64,000 bases of DNA from Morchella semilibera (taxonomy: Eukaryota > Ascomycota > Pezizomycetes > Pezizales > Morchellaceae), in the NCBI GenBank assembly GCA_009192285.1, contig CM018604.1:2108001-2172000 (forward strand). Direction: 5' to 3'. Every line of letters begins with the position of its first letter. Position 1 is the first letter of the stretch. Below, piece by piece: positions 34,833 to 45,932 of this stretch. A program made the translations under genes and the position numbers. Below the pieces are notes generated by a model. The model worked only from the letters and a program-made list of their open reading frames with translations, was not told where the DNA came from and made no database searches.

Positions 34833-35882
34833 GCCTTCTAGTCCTTGACTGTGCTAGACCGACCTACAGGACGGCAGTGGACTATGACGGTACGTCCGAA
34901 CGTAGTCAAAGGTTTTGGACTGTAGTCAAGACTATCAAGGACTGGGCCTGAGGGTTACCGGACGGTGCCTGAATCCCTTAAATTTTCGAAGTCTAGTCCA
35001 AATTGTCTGTCTAATTTTTGGGCGGGCCGTCTTGGCTGCGAAGTCATACCGTTATAAGTATAAAGATTAAGGGTTAGGGTTATGATAGAGGACTGTAGAG
35101 GAAACTCTTAAAAGTCACCCTATTAATCCCTAACCCCCTTTTTCAATTCCTATAGTAACCTTATAGAGGATATTCTGTGATTTATTCTTGAGCTTACATA
35201 CTAAAATAATCAGATAGTGACAACGAATAAACTCGACTATTCCTAATGTAAAGATATTTGGACGGAGTACTTAGAACTATGTACGACTATAGAAATACGC
35301 ATGAGAAGATCCAGGAAATCCATGCATGGGAAGTAAATACCTCTAGAGGTACCCGACCTCAGTACCTTCAAAGGGCGGTCAGTCCGTCTGGCAGGTCGAG
35401 ACTAGATTCCCGGCGCGGGGCGGAATAGTCCGTCTAGCCCGGGCATCATAGTCCTTATAATAGGGTAGAGATAGGGCGGACTATAAGCCGCCGGGTACCA
35501 AGGGCTACGGCCTTGGACCAAGGACTACAGTCTTAGCGGTCCTGCGCTAAGGACTGGAGCTCTAGTAGGGGCTGGCTATTATCTACGGTGACTTCTGGTC
35601 TGCCTTCTAAGACTATAAGGACCCGCAGTCCTTGTAGTCCCCTACCGTAATTGTAGTCCCTAACATTCCGGCCCCGGACGTCGGACTGTGGACAATGCCA
35701 CACTATTAGTGAGGTTAACATTTTTGGTACGTGTCAAGCCTGAGCTTTTGGGTGTTCAAAACACGTTACTTACATACCTTCTTATAATTGTTCGGGCAAA
35801 TACTATAGCATTCCTACCTCCGTCCGAATAGAACCCAAGATTCCCCAGAGTTCAGGCGGAAATAATGCAATTATGGGACTTC
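34833..35882. repeat. cluster of AGTCC/GGACT motifs
   Basis: By eye about 16-17 copies of AGTCC or its complement in about 1.05 kb, often extended to TAGTCCTT, GGACTGTAG or AAGGACT, in both orientations. Around two would be expected by chance. No ORF. Probably a degenerate repeat or a nested palindromic element. Confidence 0.5.
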
Positions 35883-37274
35883 ATCTGATTTTTGCCTACG
35901 GGTTACCCAAGAAAGCTTTAGTATCTCTTGACTGGACTTACCATCTATCGATCTGTAATTAGTGCGGGCTGCTCTTCGAGTCGTGAAGACTAACCCTTTA
36001 CTACCCTTATATCTACTATGGTCTCTCACGACCGTCCGACTTGACCTACACCAAACGCCCTCTGAGGCAGGGTATGCCACCAGCCGTTTCTGTCTGCCCG
36101 CTCATTCCACACCAGAGCCCCGACCTGCCATCAACAATTGCAAATACAACTGCTGCTTCCAAGGATCAGAAGATGTACCGCACCGGGGTATCAGCGTCTG
36201 GATATGTGGTACGTTTGCTCACGTCCGGTCTCAACGCAGCCCACACAACAAGAACACCGCAGCCGCCGCCAACTACCCAAACACACGCACAGCACCCCCG
36301 CACCCCAGCCCTAATTCCCTCCCGCAATCTAGCTTCAGATACGGCCCCTCTACCAAGCCGGGCTGCCCCGCCCCGCCGTAACGTTGAGCACCTCAGTTAA
36401 TTGCAATCTATATAACGGTGGCGAGATTGGAGTTTCCCGGCGCCCAAGAGTTTTGAATAAACCTGATCGAACTAAATTATGAAACGGACGTCTTTGGATT
36501 TATTCCAACGCTGGAAAACCCGTAACACCCGACTACCAGAAATCCGGGGAATGTAGCTAGGAACGTCTGGGGCACTAACAGACGGTCCTCAGAGCTGTAC
36601 GGCCGGTGTACGGAAGGTCTGGCACGCGGTCCTGGGCCAATGGCCCGCCCGGTTTGTCCTGCCAGGGCACTGTGGTGCAACTTGTAAGAAGTAATTTAGC
36701 TCCAGTTTAGCATACCCCAGCCAGCTTTGCCAAATTCAAGCCAAAGGTGGCTTACACTAAATCTTCCACTAGGCCTCACGGAAAATATGGACTTTTGCTA
36801 AACCAGATGACAGGCTAAGGTCTCCTCCGCATGTCAGCTGAATCCGCTGCCCGCACAGGTATGGGGACCCTTAGTGACCGCTCCGCCCGCTGCGTGCCCT
36901 TGAGTGGTGGTGGTGGGGGTTCTGGAAGAGCGTTAGCTGGAGTTAGAACTATTGCACGAGGCTGCGGACATCCGGCGAACACCCGCGCCGACAAACCGCC
37001 GGCGGAGGTCATGAAGCTCCATAGCAGCTGGGCTAGAACGATAAGAGCCAGGGAAATGCTCACCTCAACCAAGATCCGGAGTTGTGCGTACGGATTATGT
37101 TTCTCACCCGCGGAGAGGGGGGGGGGGCGGTCTAGTTATAATGACTGTGGTTTCCTCACCCGCAAGGCCTGGAAAAAAGCAGAACACTTCACAAATGGGC
37201 CGTGTCGCGGGAGGATAGCCTTCACTAATAAGGCGAACTCCACAAAGAAGAAAAGAGGCGTAACCCGCAACCAG

Positions 37275-37800
37275 CGGAAGGGACCCGACCCACCGAGATT
37301 GTCCAGCCCTGTCGAGTGATACCGAGTGATCCAAATAGCAAACTCCTTAGAGTACAATGAGATATCGTGAGGATGGTCCGTACCCTCCCTCCTGAAAAGA
37401 ATCATGTCCCGCCATCACACAATTATATTCCTTTTTCTCTTTCCCCCGGGGCCGTACTTATGTCAAGATGCGGCGGGGGCGGGACAGGCTCTGCAGTGGG
37501 TGGGTATACCCGGCCAGCCCGACCCACCGAATAAAATTAAGGACCCGACCCAAGGTACATTACCCGGGCTATTTTGCGTCCCTCTTAGCCCCCCTAGGTT
37601 GTCCAATATAACGCCTATCCAAGCTGCTATAAGCCTTTATTTTGGGCAGTCAATTGGAGATCACCGACCTCCCGCCCACACAATAACACCTGGGTAAATT
37701 ATATACCCAACCCAGGAAGAGAGAAACGAAAAACAGGGGACCCAGCCCAGAGATGCCGGCCGGACCTGACCCGGGCCGACCCAATCAAGGGAGAAGCCAG
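37275..37800. repeat. CCGACCC-rich dispersed repeat remnant
   Basis: CCCGACCCACCGA occurs at about 37282 and again at about 37518. Further GACCCGACCC and GGGCCGACCC copies lie near 37551 and 37779. This GGGTCGGGT-type motif is typical of fungal dispersed repeats, but element ends are not defined. Confidence 0.4.
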
Positions 37801-39249
37801 GGCGGGAAGTTCGAAGGCCGGGGGTGGATTATTGTAGGCACTTCCCTGGGCCGGAGTACAAGGATCTAAGTATAGAGACTGGCCCGAGCGTTTTTATCCA
37901 GCCTTACGGAAATAATGATATTGTGGTTTCCGCCCCCATTGGGCTCAGTCCCGTGGGTTGAAGGGTCTGGCTAGCCACATGAATCCGGGGGGTTGCCCCG
38001 GAGGTTAGACTACTCTAGATTGTTTCGTGGTGGAAAAGTAGGTAGTACTAGCTAGGCCGGACCCCACGCTTCATGTAAGCAATATATGGCATCTGCCCCT
38101 AGGTTGAAGATAACAGCTGAAGTCCCCCTGGTTTGATGCAGGGACAACCCGCGTGGCTATCAGACGTCTGGCGATACTGACTTCATGTCCTATGGAATGT
38201 CCAGGCCCAATTGCAGTCCTGGGAGCTTACAGAAGGCCTCCATCGGTGTTTGAAGCCACGACTCATGCCAGCGCTGTACTCTATGGTAGGAAGAAGACCT
38301 GGTCGGCTACCCGACCCGGCGCAGTGCGCGTGTAATAAGATAATGCCATCACAGGAATCCCGATAGAGATGCCCACGCGGGTCACTTGAATCCCTCGCTC
38401 CCTTCTCGTGCTTGGAGGTGGGTTCCTGAAGTGCCAATGTGGCGTTTCATGATTCTCCCGCCCACGTTTAGCTTAACCTCTGGGAAATGATAAAGGACTT
38501 TGGGGCTATGTTACATTCCTTTGGTTTTTTCTTTTTTCCCCTCCAGTACCTGAAAACCCCCACGGCTGGTGATTGACGTCACAAAACTAAGTAGCTACCG
38601 ATCACCGACGTCGCGAAAGAAAGAATGTTATGAACATGTGCAGACACTACAGCCAGAAAAGATAAAGATAGGCAACCAATCAGTGCCGTACCCATTGCCA
38701 TGAAATACTAGACAGCAGTCCAAACAGGAAACCTACCACGCCGATTCTTGTATAGATCTACGCCCCGGGCCGTAATTAACGCCCAGGGAGTCGAGTGATA
38801 ATCGATGGTTACACGCACATGTATCATGTAGCTACGGGTTAGTAATCCATTATCCATCCAGCGTACCCCTCACCTCCATCGCACAGCCCCAAAGTACATC
38901 ATACTACAGCAGAACGGCCGCCACAACAAAATGCTAAAGCACTGCCCTGGGTTTCGGATTTAAACACAGCTGCCGTGTGGGGGAGGGGCCGAGGGGGAAA
39001 AACCTATGAATAGCTAGCGAAGGGGAAGAGGAGGATTGTATGCATAACTTCGGAAGTCGGGAGTAATAAGTTGTTGGATAGGCTTGATTCTGAAACAGGG
39101 CCATCGCTGTGGGAGTCTTCAGGGGTTGGGATCTGGAGTAGCTTGGGCCTCATATATGAGTATATATACACTTGTATATCTGCGGAGAACACCAAGCTGT
39201 GTTCGCAGAACAAGTCCCCAGACGAACGAACGCACGTTAACGAAGGAAG

Positions 39250-40072
39250 ATGGAACGAATACACGTTATTGACCTCTCATCCAGCAGCCTGAACGGCGGT
39301 GCCCCAGTCCTCACAAACTACACAGCACTCCCACTGGGGGATAATCCCTATCCAGACAATCCCAGTATCAGAGTAGAGAGGTATATGGCCCTGACTCGCC
39401 CCCGTCGTTATGTAGTCAGTACTAACAGCCCGCAGCCCGCCCCTCGAAGTCTACGTCGGCCTTTCCCGCATCCACTTCACCGTCGCCCGCAATCTACTCC
39501 TCAAACACAGCGCCTACTGGCGCCACCACCTCACCCCGCAGATCCTCTCCCAGCCCGCAATAACACTAACGCTCCCACACGACCACCCCGGCACCTTCGA
39601 CCTCGTGCTGCAGTTCCTCCAGCGCGGCACCTACAGCGTCCCGCCCGAGACCACATCGTCGCCGCCGATATTCGTACACACGGCCGTCTACCTCTTCGCC
39701 ATAAAGTACCACATGTCGCTGCTCTCGGCGCACGCGCTGCAGCGGATCTACAAGCTGCTCGTGTCGTACCACAGCGCGCGGTACAGCGCGTTCGCCGAGC
39801 GGCTGGAGCTGCCCGAGCGGGTGGAGCTGGTGCGCATGGTGTATGTCGGCACGGAGGGCTTCCCGGGCGACGAGCTGCGCGCCCTCGTGGTCAAGGACTT
39901 TGCGCGGCGGTGGGAGGAGTGGAGGGTCTGTGGCGGCGTCGAGGGCGTGTGGGGCATCGGCGGGTTCGTGAGGGATCTCATGGGCTGCTTGGGGAACGGG
40001 AGGGAGGAGCTGGAGGTGCCCGGCGGGGTGAAGATGAGTGCGAGGGGGGGGCCGGATACCGGGCGTATCTAG
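39250..40072 (+). CDS. BTB/POZ domain protein (two exons)
   Basis: Join 39250..39380 and 39436..40072, 255 residues. The 55-nt intron (GTATAT...GCAG) contains a perfect TACTAAC branch point and a split Ser codon, giving VERSPPLEVYVGL. The BTB core follows: VYVGLSRIHFTVARNLLLKH, SAYWRHHLT, LTLPHDHPGTFDLVLQFLQRGTYSVPP, then FVHTAVYLFAIKYHMSLLSAHALQRI. This is the usual fungal variant of the domain, a dimerisation and protein-interaction fold that often links to Cul3. The C-terminus holds a few helices and no kelch or MATH partner. ATG 39250 gives a protein-like N-terminus (MERIHVIDL). Function beyond the domain is unknown. Confidence 0.85.
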
Positions 40073-41282
40073 GTGGTTGTATGGCGGGGGTGTCTTTTTC
40101 TTTTTGTTTTCTCCTACGGGCGTTCTTGTTGGCAGGCGGGTTTGTATGTTCGTTAAACATATATTTTATAGTTCTACACATAGACATAGATTCATGAATG
40201 ATAGGCGGGGGTGTAATAAGTCAATCTCATACGGGCCACCTACCCCCTCTACAGAAGGCGAATACATCCTACACCCCCGGATCGCTAGATGTCGGGCCGA
40301 GGAACGGACGCAATACGTAAGGCTTAACATCCTGACCACCCACTTAGCCCCTCTTTCGAAACCGGGCAAGTATACATACCATCACGAGGGAGGACAGGTC
40401 GCCCATCTGTCCCCCCAGCCAACAGGCCCAAACAAAGCTGCAATGGGGGGCGGGGAACAAAGGAAGGCGGAGGTCGACCGACCTTTGTTCCCGCCCCCTC
40501 CCCCGGGTGGTGACAAACAAACAAACCGGGCCGAGTGACGGCCCATGTCTCGACGCTGGCCCGACAGAGTATCTGGACGTACGTCCCTACCTACGACATT
40601 TATACCGGCCACCACCGCAACCTGCACCTGGGATATATTACAGTGCCTCTACGCGTGACTCACCCGGGCAGATCTAGAGTGCTTCTATGGTTGTATGTAT
40701 GTATGCTTACCTGGGCCGGTTATACGGTTACGGTTACATAATCATGGCCTGAGCTGCTGTCATAGAATGAAGGTGGAGGCAGTCACTCCGGCATCTTGTT
40801 TTGTTTTGTTTTTGTTTTTGTATTTGTTTTGTACAGGGCAGTAGGTAGTGGTTTTGACATGTATGTACTTATGTGATAGAGCCCAGGCGGGCGACTCACA
40901 GCAAAGAGAAAAAAAAAAATGCGTAACGACATGGGTACCCCAGAACTCATCACGATTCGATGCAGAAGAGTTGTTTGTGCCCTGCGGTGTGCACGCAACG
41001 TCCGGGACGGGCCGTCAAGGTGTATTTTCTGTCACAATACGACCGACTCTAGATCTCTCCATCGTTCATTCATTACAAAATTCTATCACAAGCTAGGCCG
41101 CGCCGAAACCCCACAAAACCTCTATGTAGGCTAATTCCCTTTTCCCGACCATACATACAAAAGCAAAACCCAACATGACCACACACCCATTAGTAAAAGA
41201 GAAATTGACCCCCTCACAGGCCCATCCCATCTCATCTCACCGGCCAAAAAGGAGGAGACACAGCAGCTTCACCAATGAATGA
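40073..41282. other. intergenic between BTB gene and tRNA
   Basis: A T-rich BTB 3' region, then a (TTTTG)n tract (40796-40830) and a CATCCCATCTCATCTCACC tract. No gene seen; it includes the T-run terminator candidate of the minus-strand tRNA. Confidence 0.6.
41246..41250 (-). terminator. Pol III T5 terminator of tRNA-Lys
   Basis: On the minus strand the first run of five T after the tRNA lies about 32 nt past its 3' end. A standard Pol III stop signal; position-based inference. Confidence 0.5.
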
Positions 41283-41361
41283 AGCCCCACGCGGGGGTCG
41301 AACCCGCAACCTTGAGATTCCGCATAAGAGTCTCACGCTCTACCGATTGAGCTAGCGAGGC
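41283..41361 (-). tRNA. tRNA-Lys (anticodon CTT) with 6-nt intron
   Basis: The reverse complement gives the same mature 73-nt sequence as the tRNA at 9183-9260: acceptor GCCTCGC/GTGGGGC, anticodon stem TGAGA/TCTCA and T arm GCGGG/CCCGC. The intron after anticodon CTT + A is TGCGGA (6 nt) rather than GCGTA (5 nt). Flanking sequences of the two genes are unrelated by eye. Both decode AAG. Confidence 0.93.
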
Positions 41362-43728
41362 ATGGGGACTGGCTGCCCCTTGTGTTTATTTACGGCTGGT
41401 AGAGTTGAGATTTGTTGCTGCCGGCAATCATGCAAGGGTGGTTACAGGGGTCGTAAACAAAAACATAAACAAACGCGTTGAACTGCTGCAGAACATATCT
41501 TTGACAGCTACTTTACTTGCATACCTAGATACTCTATGTTGCGGGTGGTGATCCTATGTTCCGACAGCTAGAGGCGATACCGACACTCCTAGCCGGCCTC
41601 TCCTCTTGCAATGGCCGTGCGCGGCGCCAGGATCACTCAACTCGAGTCAACCCCAGATTCTCGCCCTGGCCGCTAGAGCTAGCGCTATGTATTATTACCA
41701 GGGCTCAGATAACGCGGTCGCCTGAGCGTTTTTCTCCTTTTCGCTCGTTCGCTCGGACACTGACTGTCAGGATTACTTGCTTACTGACATGACAGACCGA
41801 ACTGATATGCATGTATGTAGACAGAGAGACACAGACGATCACTCGAGGAGGATTTTTCTTCTTTTTGCGGGGGCGGCTCGATCGGCGCGGATTAATTGTG
41901 GTTATAATTAACCTTATCACGCATTTGTTCTTCTTTTCTTATCGCTGGGGGTATCTATGGGCAGATGGGGTGGGGTGGTGTAGGTACAATGGCTGTATGG
42001 ATGGGGAGGGGGGAGGGAGGGGTGGTTAAAGTACCCAGAGGCTAGAGGTGATCGGCGGTGCCAAGCATAGATAGTAAAGCATGTAGACGATATTGGGAAT
42101 GTAGACGAGGAGAGAGGGATGGAGTATAGACCCTGAAGAAGAGGAAGAGAGTCGCTGTAAATACATAGAGTATGGTAGGAATGGGGTGAGTGACATTAAT
42201 ATCGCCCGGCAGAAAGACAGATGTTCCCCGTATTACAATCGTGGTTTGACCAGTAGAGCAGGTCCACTACATGTAGTACTTGTATGTGCCCATTCGGCTA
42301 AGCGATCGACAGAGGTGATATTATTATTATTGCGACTGTTTATAAACACCACGTTTTCCCACTCTATGAGAGGTCTGTCTGGTCATGGATTCAACCGGCA
42401 GATCTGCATGTCCCCCAATTGCAAGGCAAGGGGGGTGAGGGAGCATTCGTCTGACTACATACACCTTTGTAACTTGTGTGTATATATCGGTATTATAAGT
42501 ACACGTCTCCTTAAATAAATCCGTTCTTCTTAATCTTCAAATTGTAATTGAGGCACGGCTCACAATAAATGTCGCGTAACGGTGCTTCTTGGGATATGCA
42601 ATTGAGTAACCCGACGATGATCATGATGATGATCGTGTCTTTGATACGGCCCACGTTGGGTCCAGTAGATAAACAACAACAATAACGGCGTCATTATGTG
42701 GTGATGATCTTGATAGTCATCAGTACTTTGGTGGTCTATGTATTTACCACATAAACACCCAATACATGTACCCACCCACCCACCCACACTCCTCCTCTCT
42801 CTATCACAATTCCTAAGGGTACAGTATGCACATGCACGATAACCATGCTCCTTCCTCCCCGGAAGGCTGCACCCACGTCGCGAGTGCTCGTCCATGACGC
42901 GGGACCCCACCTACCTACCTCACCGCACCATCAATCACCCTTTGGGGCTCTCTCTCCTTGGGGTCATCTCCTCTCCCCCCCTCTCCCCCCTCTCCTCCCA
43001 TCCCCACACCTCAATTCCTCCGCAAAAAAAAAAAAAACTCTTGACTGAGTTTTTTTTGTGTTGTTTCCCGGACGGACGCAGGTACAACAATTGCAACTGC
43101 TCGGTCGGACCTTGATCCAGAATACGGTTTCGGTTGGGTTGGGAAAAGCACGTGCGCAGGTACCACATACATACATACATACATACCAGCTCGTTAATTT
43201 CCGCTAAACTTCTTATTTTCTTTTTTCCTTTGCTTTGGGCGACGGCCTCCTTGCGTTTGGATTAGGTCTTGTTTGGGATTGGGGGCGCTGTCTTGGGAGG
43301 GACGTCGACATTGGGACCTTGGGACTCATCCGAGAGAAACCAGCTGCAGCCAAGATCGAGGGGGAAGGAGGAGGAGGAGGGAGGATTCTCCTATCCATTC
43401 TATTCTACGCAACTGTCTACGAAGGGTCTCTTCTCCTTCTCTTCGCTCAAAACTGCAGTCGAACACAGGGCAGGTTGGATATAGGTTATAGGGTGCTTGG
43501 TTGTCGGTCCTTCCTTTGGAATTAATTGTCGGTCGTTATCGTTTTTTTTTTTTCCTTCTTTTTTTTTTTTGCTTGTTTGCTGGGGAGTTATTTCACTGTT
43601 TTTGTATTTGTTTTCAATTGCAATTGTCGGTCTATCAGTTGGGGGATTTGCTAGTCTATCATTAATCTCAGTGCCCCAGACAGCCATCTACAAAACCTAC
43701 GACCTACAAACTACAGACAGCAAGCACA
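41362..43728. other. intergenic
   Basis: No supported gene. TACATGTA near 42272 and 42763, (CCCA)n near 42773, (CATA)n near 43168, and poly-A/poly-T stretches. 43200-43728 is T- and C-rich and is probably promoter and 5' leader of the following gene. Confidence 0.6.
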
Positions 43729-45432
43729 ATGTTCAAATCCCACCCCTACCTCCGCCCCCTCCTCAACTACACCCTCCCCCCACTGAACCTGGCCCTCCTA
43801 ACACTGACCATCCTCCTCCTGCACGCCACGCTCCACCCCACCACCTCCGCCCCCTCCTACTTCCTCCGCTCTCACGGCCACAACACCTTCACAATCCTCA
43901 AGAACGTGATCCTATCCGTCTCCGCGCTCGTCGGCCTCCTCACCGCACTCCACATCCACCGCCTCCTCACCACCCCCGCCGCCCGCCTCGACTCCCTCAA
44001 GCGCACACTAACACTGTACCCGCCGGCGCCTCTCCCGCGCCTGCGCCTCCACCACCCGTTCATCCTCCTCGTGTGCGCCACGGCCGGTGGATACCTGCTC
44101 ATCACGCAGCTGGCCTTCACGCGGCCCTTCGCCGAGATGGCCTGGAGCGGGACGTGCGCAGGGTACGAGCTGATGGCGGAGGTCGAGGTGCTCCCCGGCT
44201 GGTACGACGGCGGCGAGGCCAGCGTCCTCGGCGCCAGCAGCCGTATATCGTATTTCGAGAGCGTGGCAGCGGCGGGGGAGTATGTGTGGCGCGAGACGGC
44301 CGTCAGGGAGGTTGTCAGGCACTACAGGATGGAGCCCGGGTTCAATCTTTACCGGCGGGGGTCGCCGGAGAGGGAGCGCTTCGGGGATATGCCTGGGTGG
44401 GGCCTGCTGGATGTGCGCTTGGTGGTTGGTGGCGCGGGGGGACGGTATTGGAATGCGACGGGGGTGGGGGTTAATGGGACGGTAGCGGTGGGGGTTAATG
44501 GGACGGTGGGGGCGGGGAATGGGACGGAGGTGCCGGCGGCGAGGGGGAGGCTTGGGCAGGTGTTGTTGGATCTGAAGTCGTCGACGTAGGTAAAGCGGTT
44601 TCTTTCGTTCATGTTTCTGTTTTATTTTAATTTTGCGCGGGCAGGAGTCTGGTGTTTGGGGGGGATAGGATGGGGATCCGGGAGGGAATGATCGCGGGAA
44701 CTGGTTTTTTGACGTGCACTACTATTTGGAGGGGGGCTAGTATTGATTTGGGGGGGATTGCGGGTTTGCGGGGAAAGTTATCTGGTTGGTTGGTTGGCAT
44801 CTGATAAGATGGTTGCTATCAATCTTATCAGTGCTATTGATCCAGCGCAAGAGTACTAGCGCGGTATCAAGGAGCTCCCAAATAGTAGACATAGACGGGC
44901 CCGCCATATCCCAACCCCATATATACCCACCCCACCGCAACTACACACACACACATATATATATTACATTGCTAACCCTCTTCCACCGCAGCTACGACGC
45001 AACCTACACAAACACCACGCACCCGCACCTGACGGGCAGGTACGACATCCTCCCCAAGAACCTGACGTTCCCCGCGCTGCACCTCGAGCATGCCCAGCCC
45101 GGGCGCGAGTGGCGCTTCACGGACCACGTGTGTCTCCCGCCGCGGGTGGCGCTCGGGGATAGTGGCAGTGGCAGCGTGGACGTGAGGGGGGAGCTGGGGG
45201 ACGGGTGTACAAGGTATCGGTATGTATTCTTTGTTGGGGTGGGGCCGGGATATGGGCTGGGCTAACGCGGGGGGTGCATAGCATGTGTGCGCTGAAACGG
45301 GCATACCCCGGTGAGGAGGGCGGCGCCGCTGGTGGCTGGGGCGCGTGGGTGCAGGATGTGTGGCCGGTGGTGACGGGGGTGGTGGCTTGGGAGGTGGAGA
45401 AGTGGAGTGCGTGTTGTTTGAGGGGGGAGTAG
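43729..45432 (+). CDS. multi-pass membrane protein with extracellular/luminal domain, unknown family (three exons)
   Basis: Join 43729..44585, 44992..45219, 45282..45432, 411 residues. Membrane segments lie at about residues 13-36 (LNYTLPPLNLALLTLTILLL), 61-85 (ILKNVILSVSALVGLLTAL) and 108-130 (HPFILLVCATAGGYLLITQLAF). The long remainder contains Cys residues and an NGT-rich stretch (GVGVNGTVAVGVNGTVGAGNGTEV spans about residues 246-269) with several N-glycosylation sequons, so it probably faces outside or the ER lumen. Intron 2 (62 nt) is secure. Intron 1 is 406 nt, unusually long here, but its ends (GTAGGT...CCGCAG) join in phase; a hidden small exon is possible. Codon use is strongly GC-biased. 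It lies in tandem with the next membrane-protein gene. I do not recognise the family. Confidence 0.75.
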
Positions 45433-45460
45433 CCTGTAGCCTGTAGCCTGTAGCCTGTAG
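45431..45460 (+). repeat. AGCCTGT 7-bp tandem repeat, about four copies
   Basis: AGCCTGT repeated, overlapping the stop codon of the membrane-protein gene (TAG at 45430-45432). Confidence 0.85.
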
Positions 45461-45932
45461 GGGAGGGTAGGGTATGGTGGGTAAATAGCACTATTCTTCT
45501 TCTTCTTCTCTCTCTTGTGTTCTTCCTTTGTTTGTTTGGGGGGTGGGAGAAACAAAGACGGCGTTTCCTTTGTGGGCCGGAATGGGGGGGGACAATGCCA
45601 TTTTTTTTTTTCTCTTTTGTTTTTTGGTAAGGAGGAATGTACAGTATATACCATCTAGCTATACATGTTTAATTGCTGGGTGTTGAGTTGGATAAGTAAT
45701 TGGGTGGGGGGCCCAACAATGAAGGGGGTAGGTAGGCCCTTTGTCTGTGCGGGAATAGATTGTGCTATATACAACAGACGCGGTCTGCCGTTCTTTTGCA
45801 GCTGTTGGACTGCTGTTGATTGATCACTTCGGTTTTGAAATTTGGAGGAATATCGTGCAGATTATACTACAGGATAGGCCAGAAGAAGGAGAAGAAAGAA
45901 CAAGAGGGAAAACCCCCCAACAGCTGCCCACC
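45433..45932. other. short intergenic spacer between tandem genes
   Basis: Contains a TTCTTC tract and T runs (3' region of the upstream gene) and the promoter or leader of the next. The downstream ATG sits in CCACCATGG, a strong initiation context. Confidence 0.6.

Larger units (their letters stand above)
32168..39249. other. 7-kb gene desert with repeat-like clusters
   Basis: No supported gene on either strand. Distinct blocks: a GACAAGAC/GAGAC-rich foldback (33985-34275), a dense AGTCC/GGACT cluster (34830-35885), a stretch with recurring CCGACCC motifs (37270-37800), and a G/C-rich tract at 36880-37140 with a G run near 37118. These look like remnants of dispersed repeats, but no transposase or polymerase ORF is visible. 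Confidence 0.55.

Noticed and set aside
36041-36400. Overlapping Pro/Thr-rich ORFs
   Set aside because: Low-complexity translation in two frames with no splice or motif support.
43497-44474. 325-codon plus-strand ORF with Pro/His/Arg-rich centre
   Set aside because: Wrong-frame reading of the three-exon membrane-protein gene that starts at 43729.
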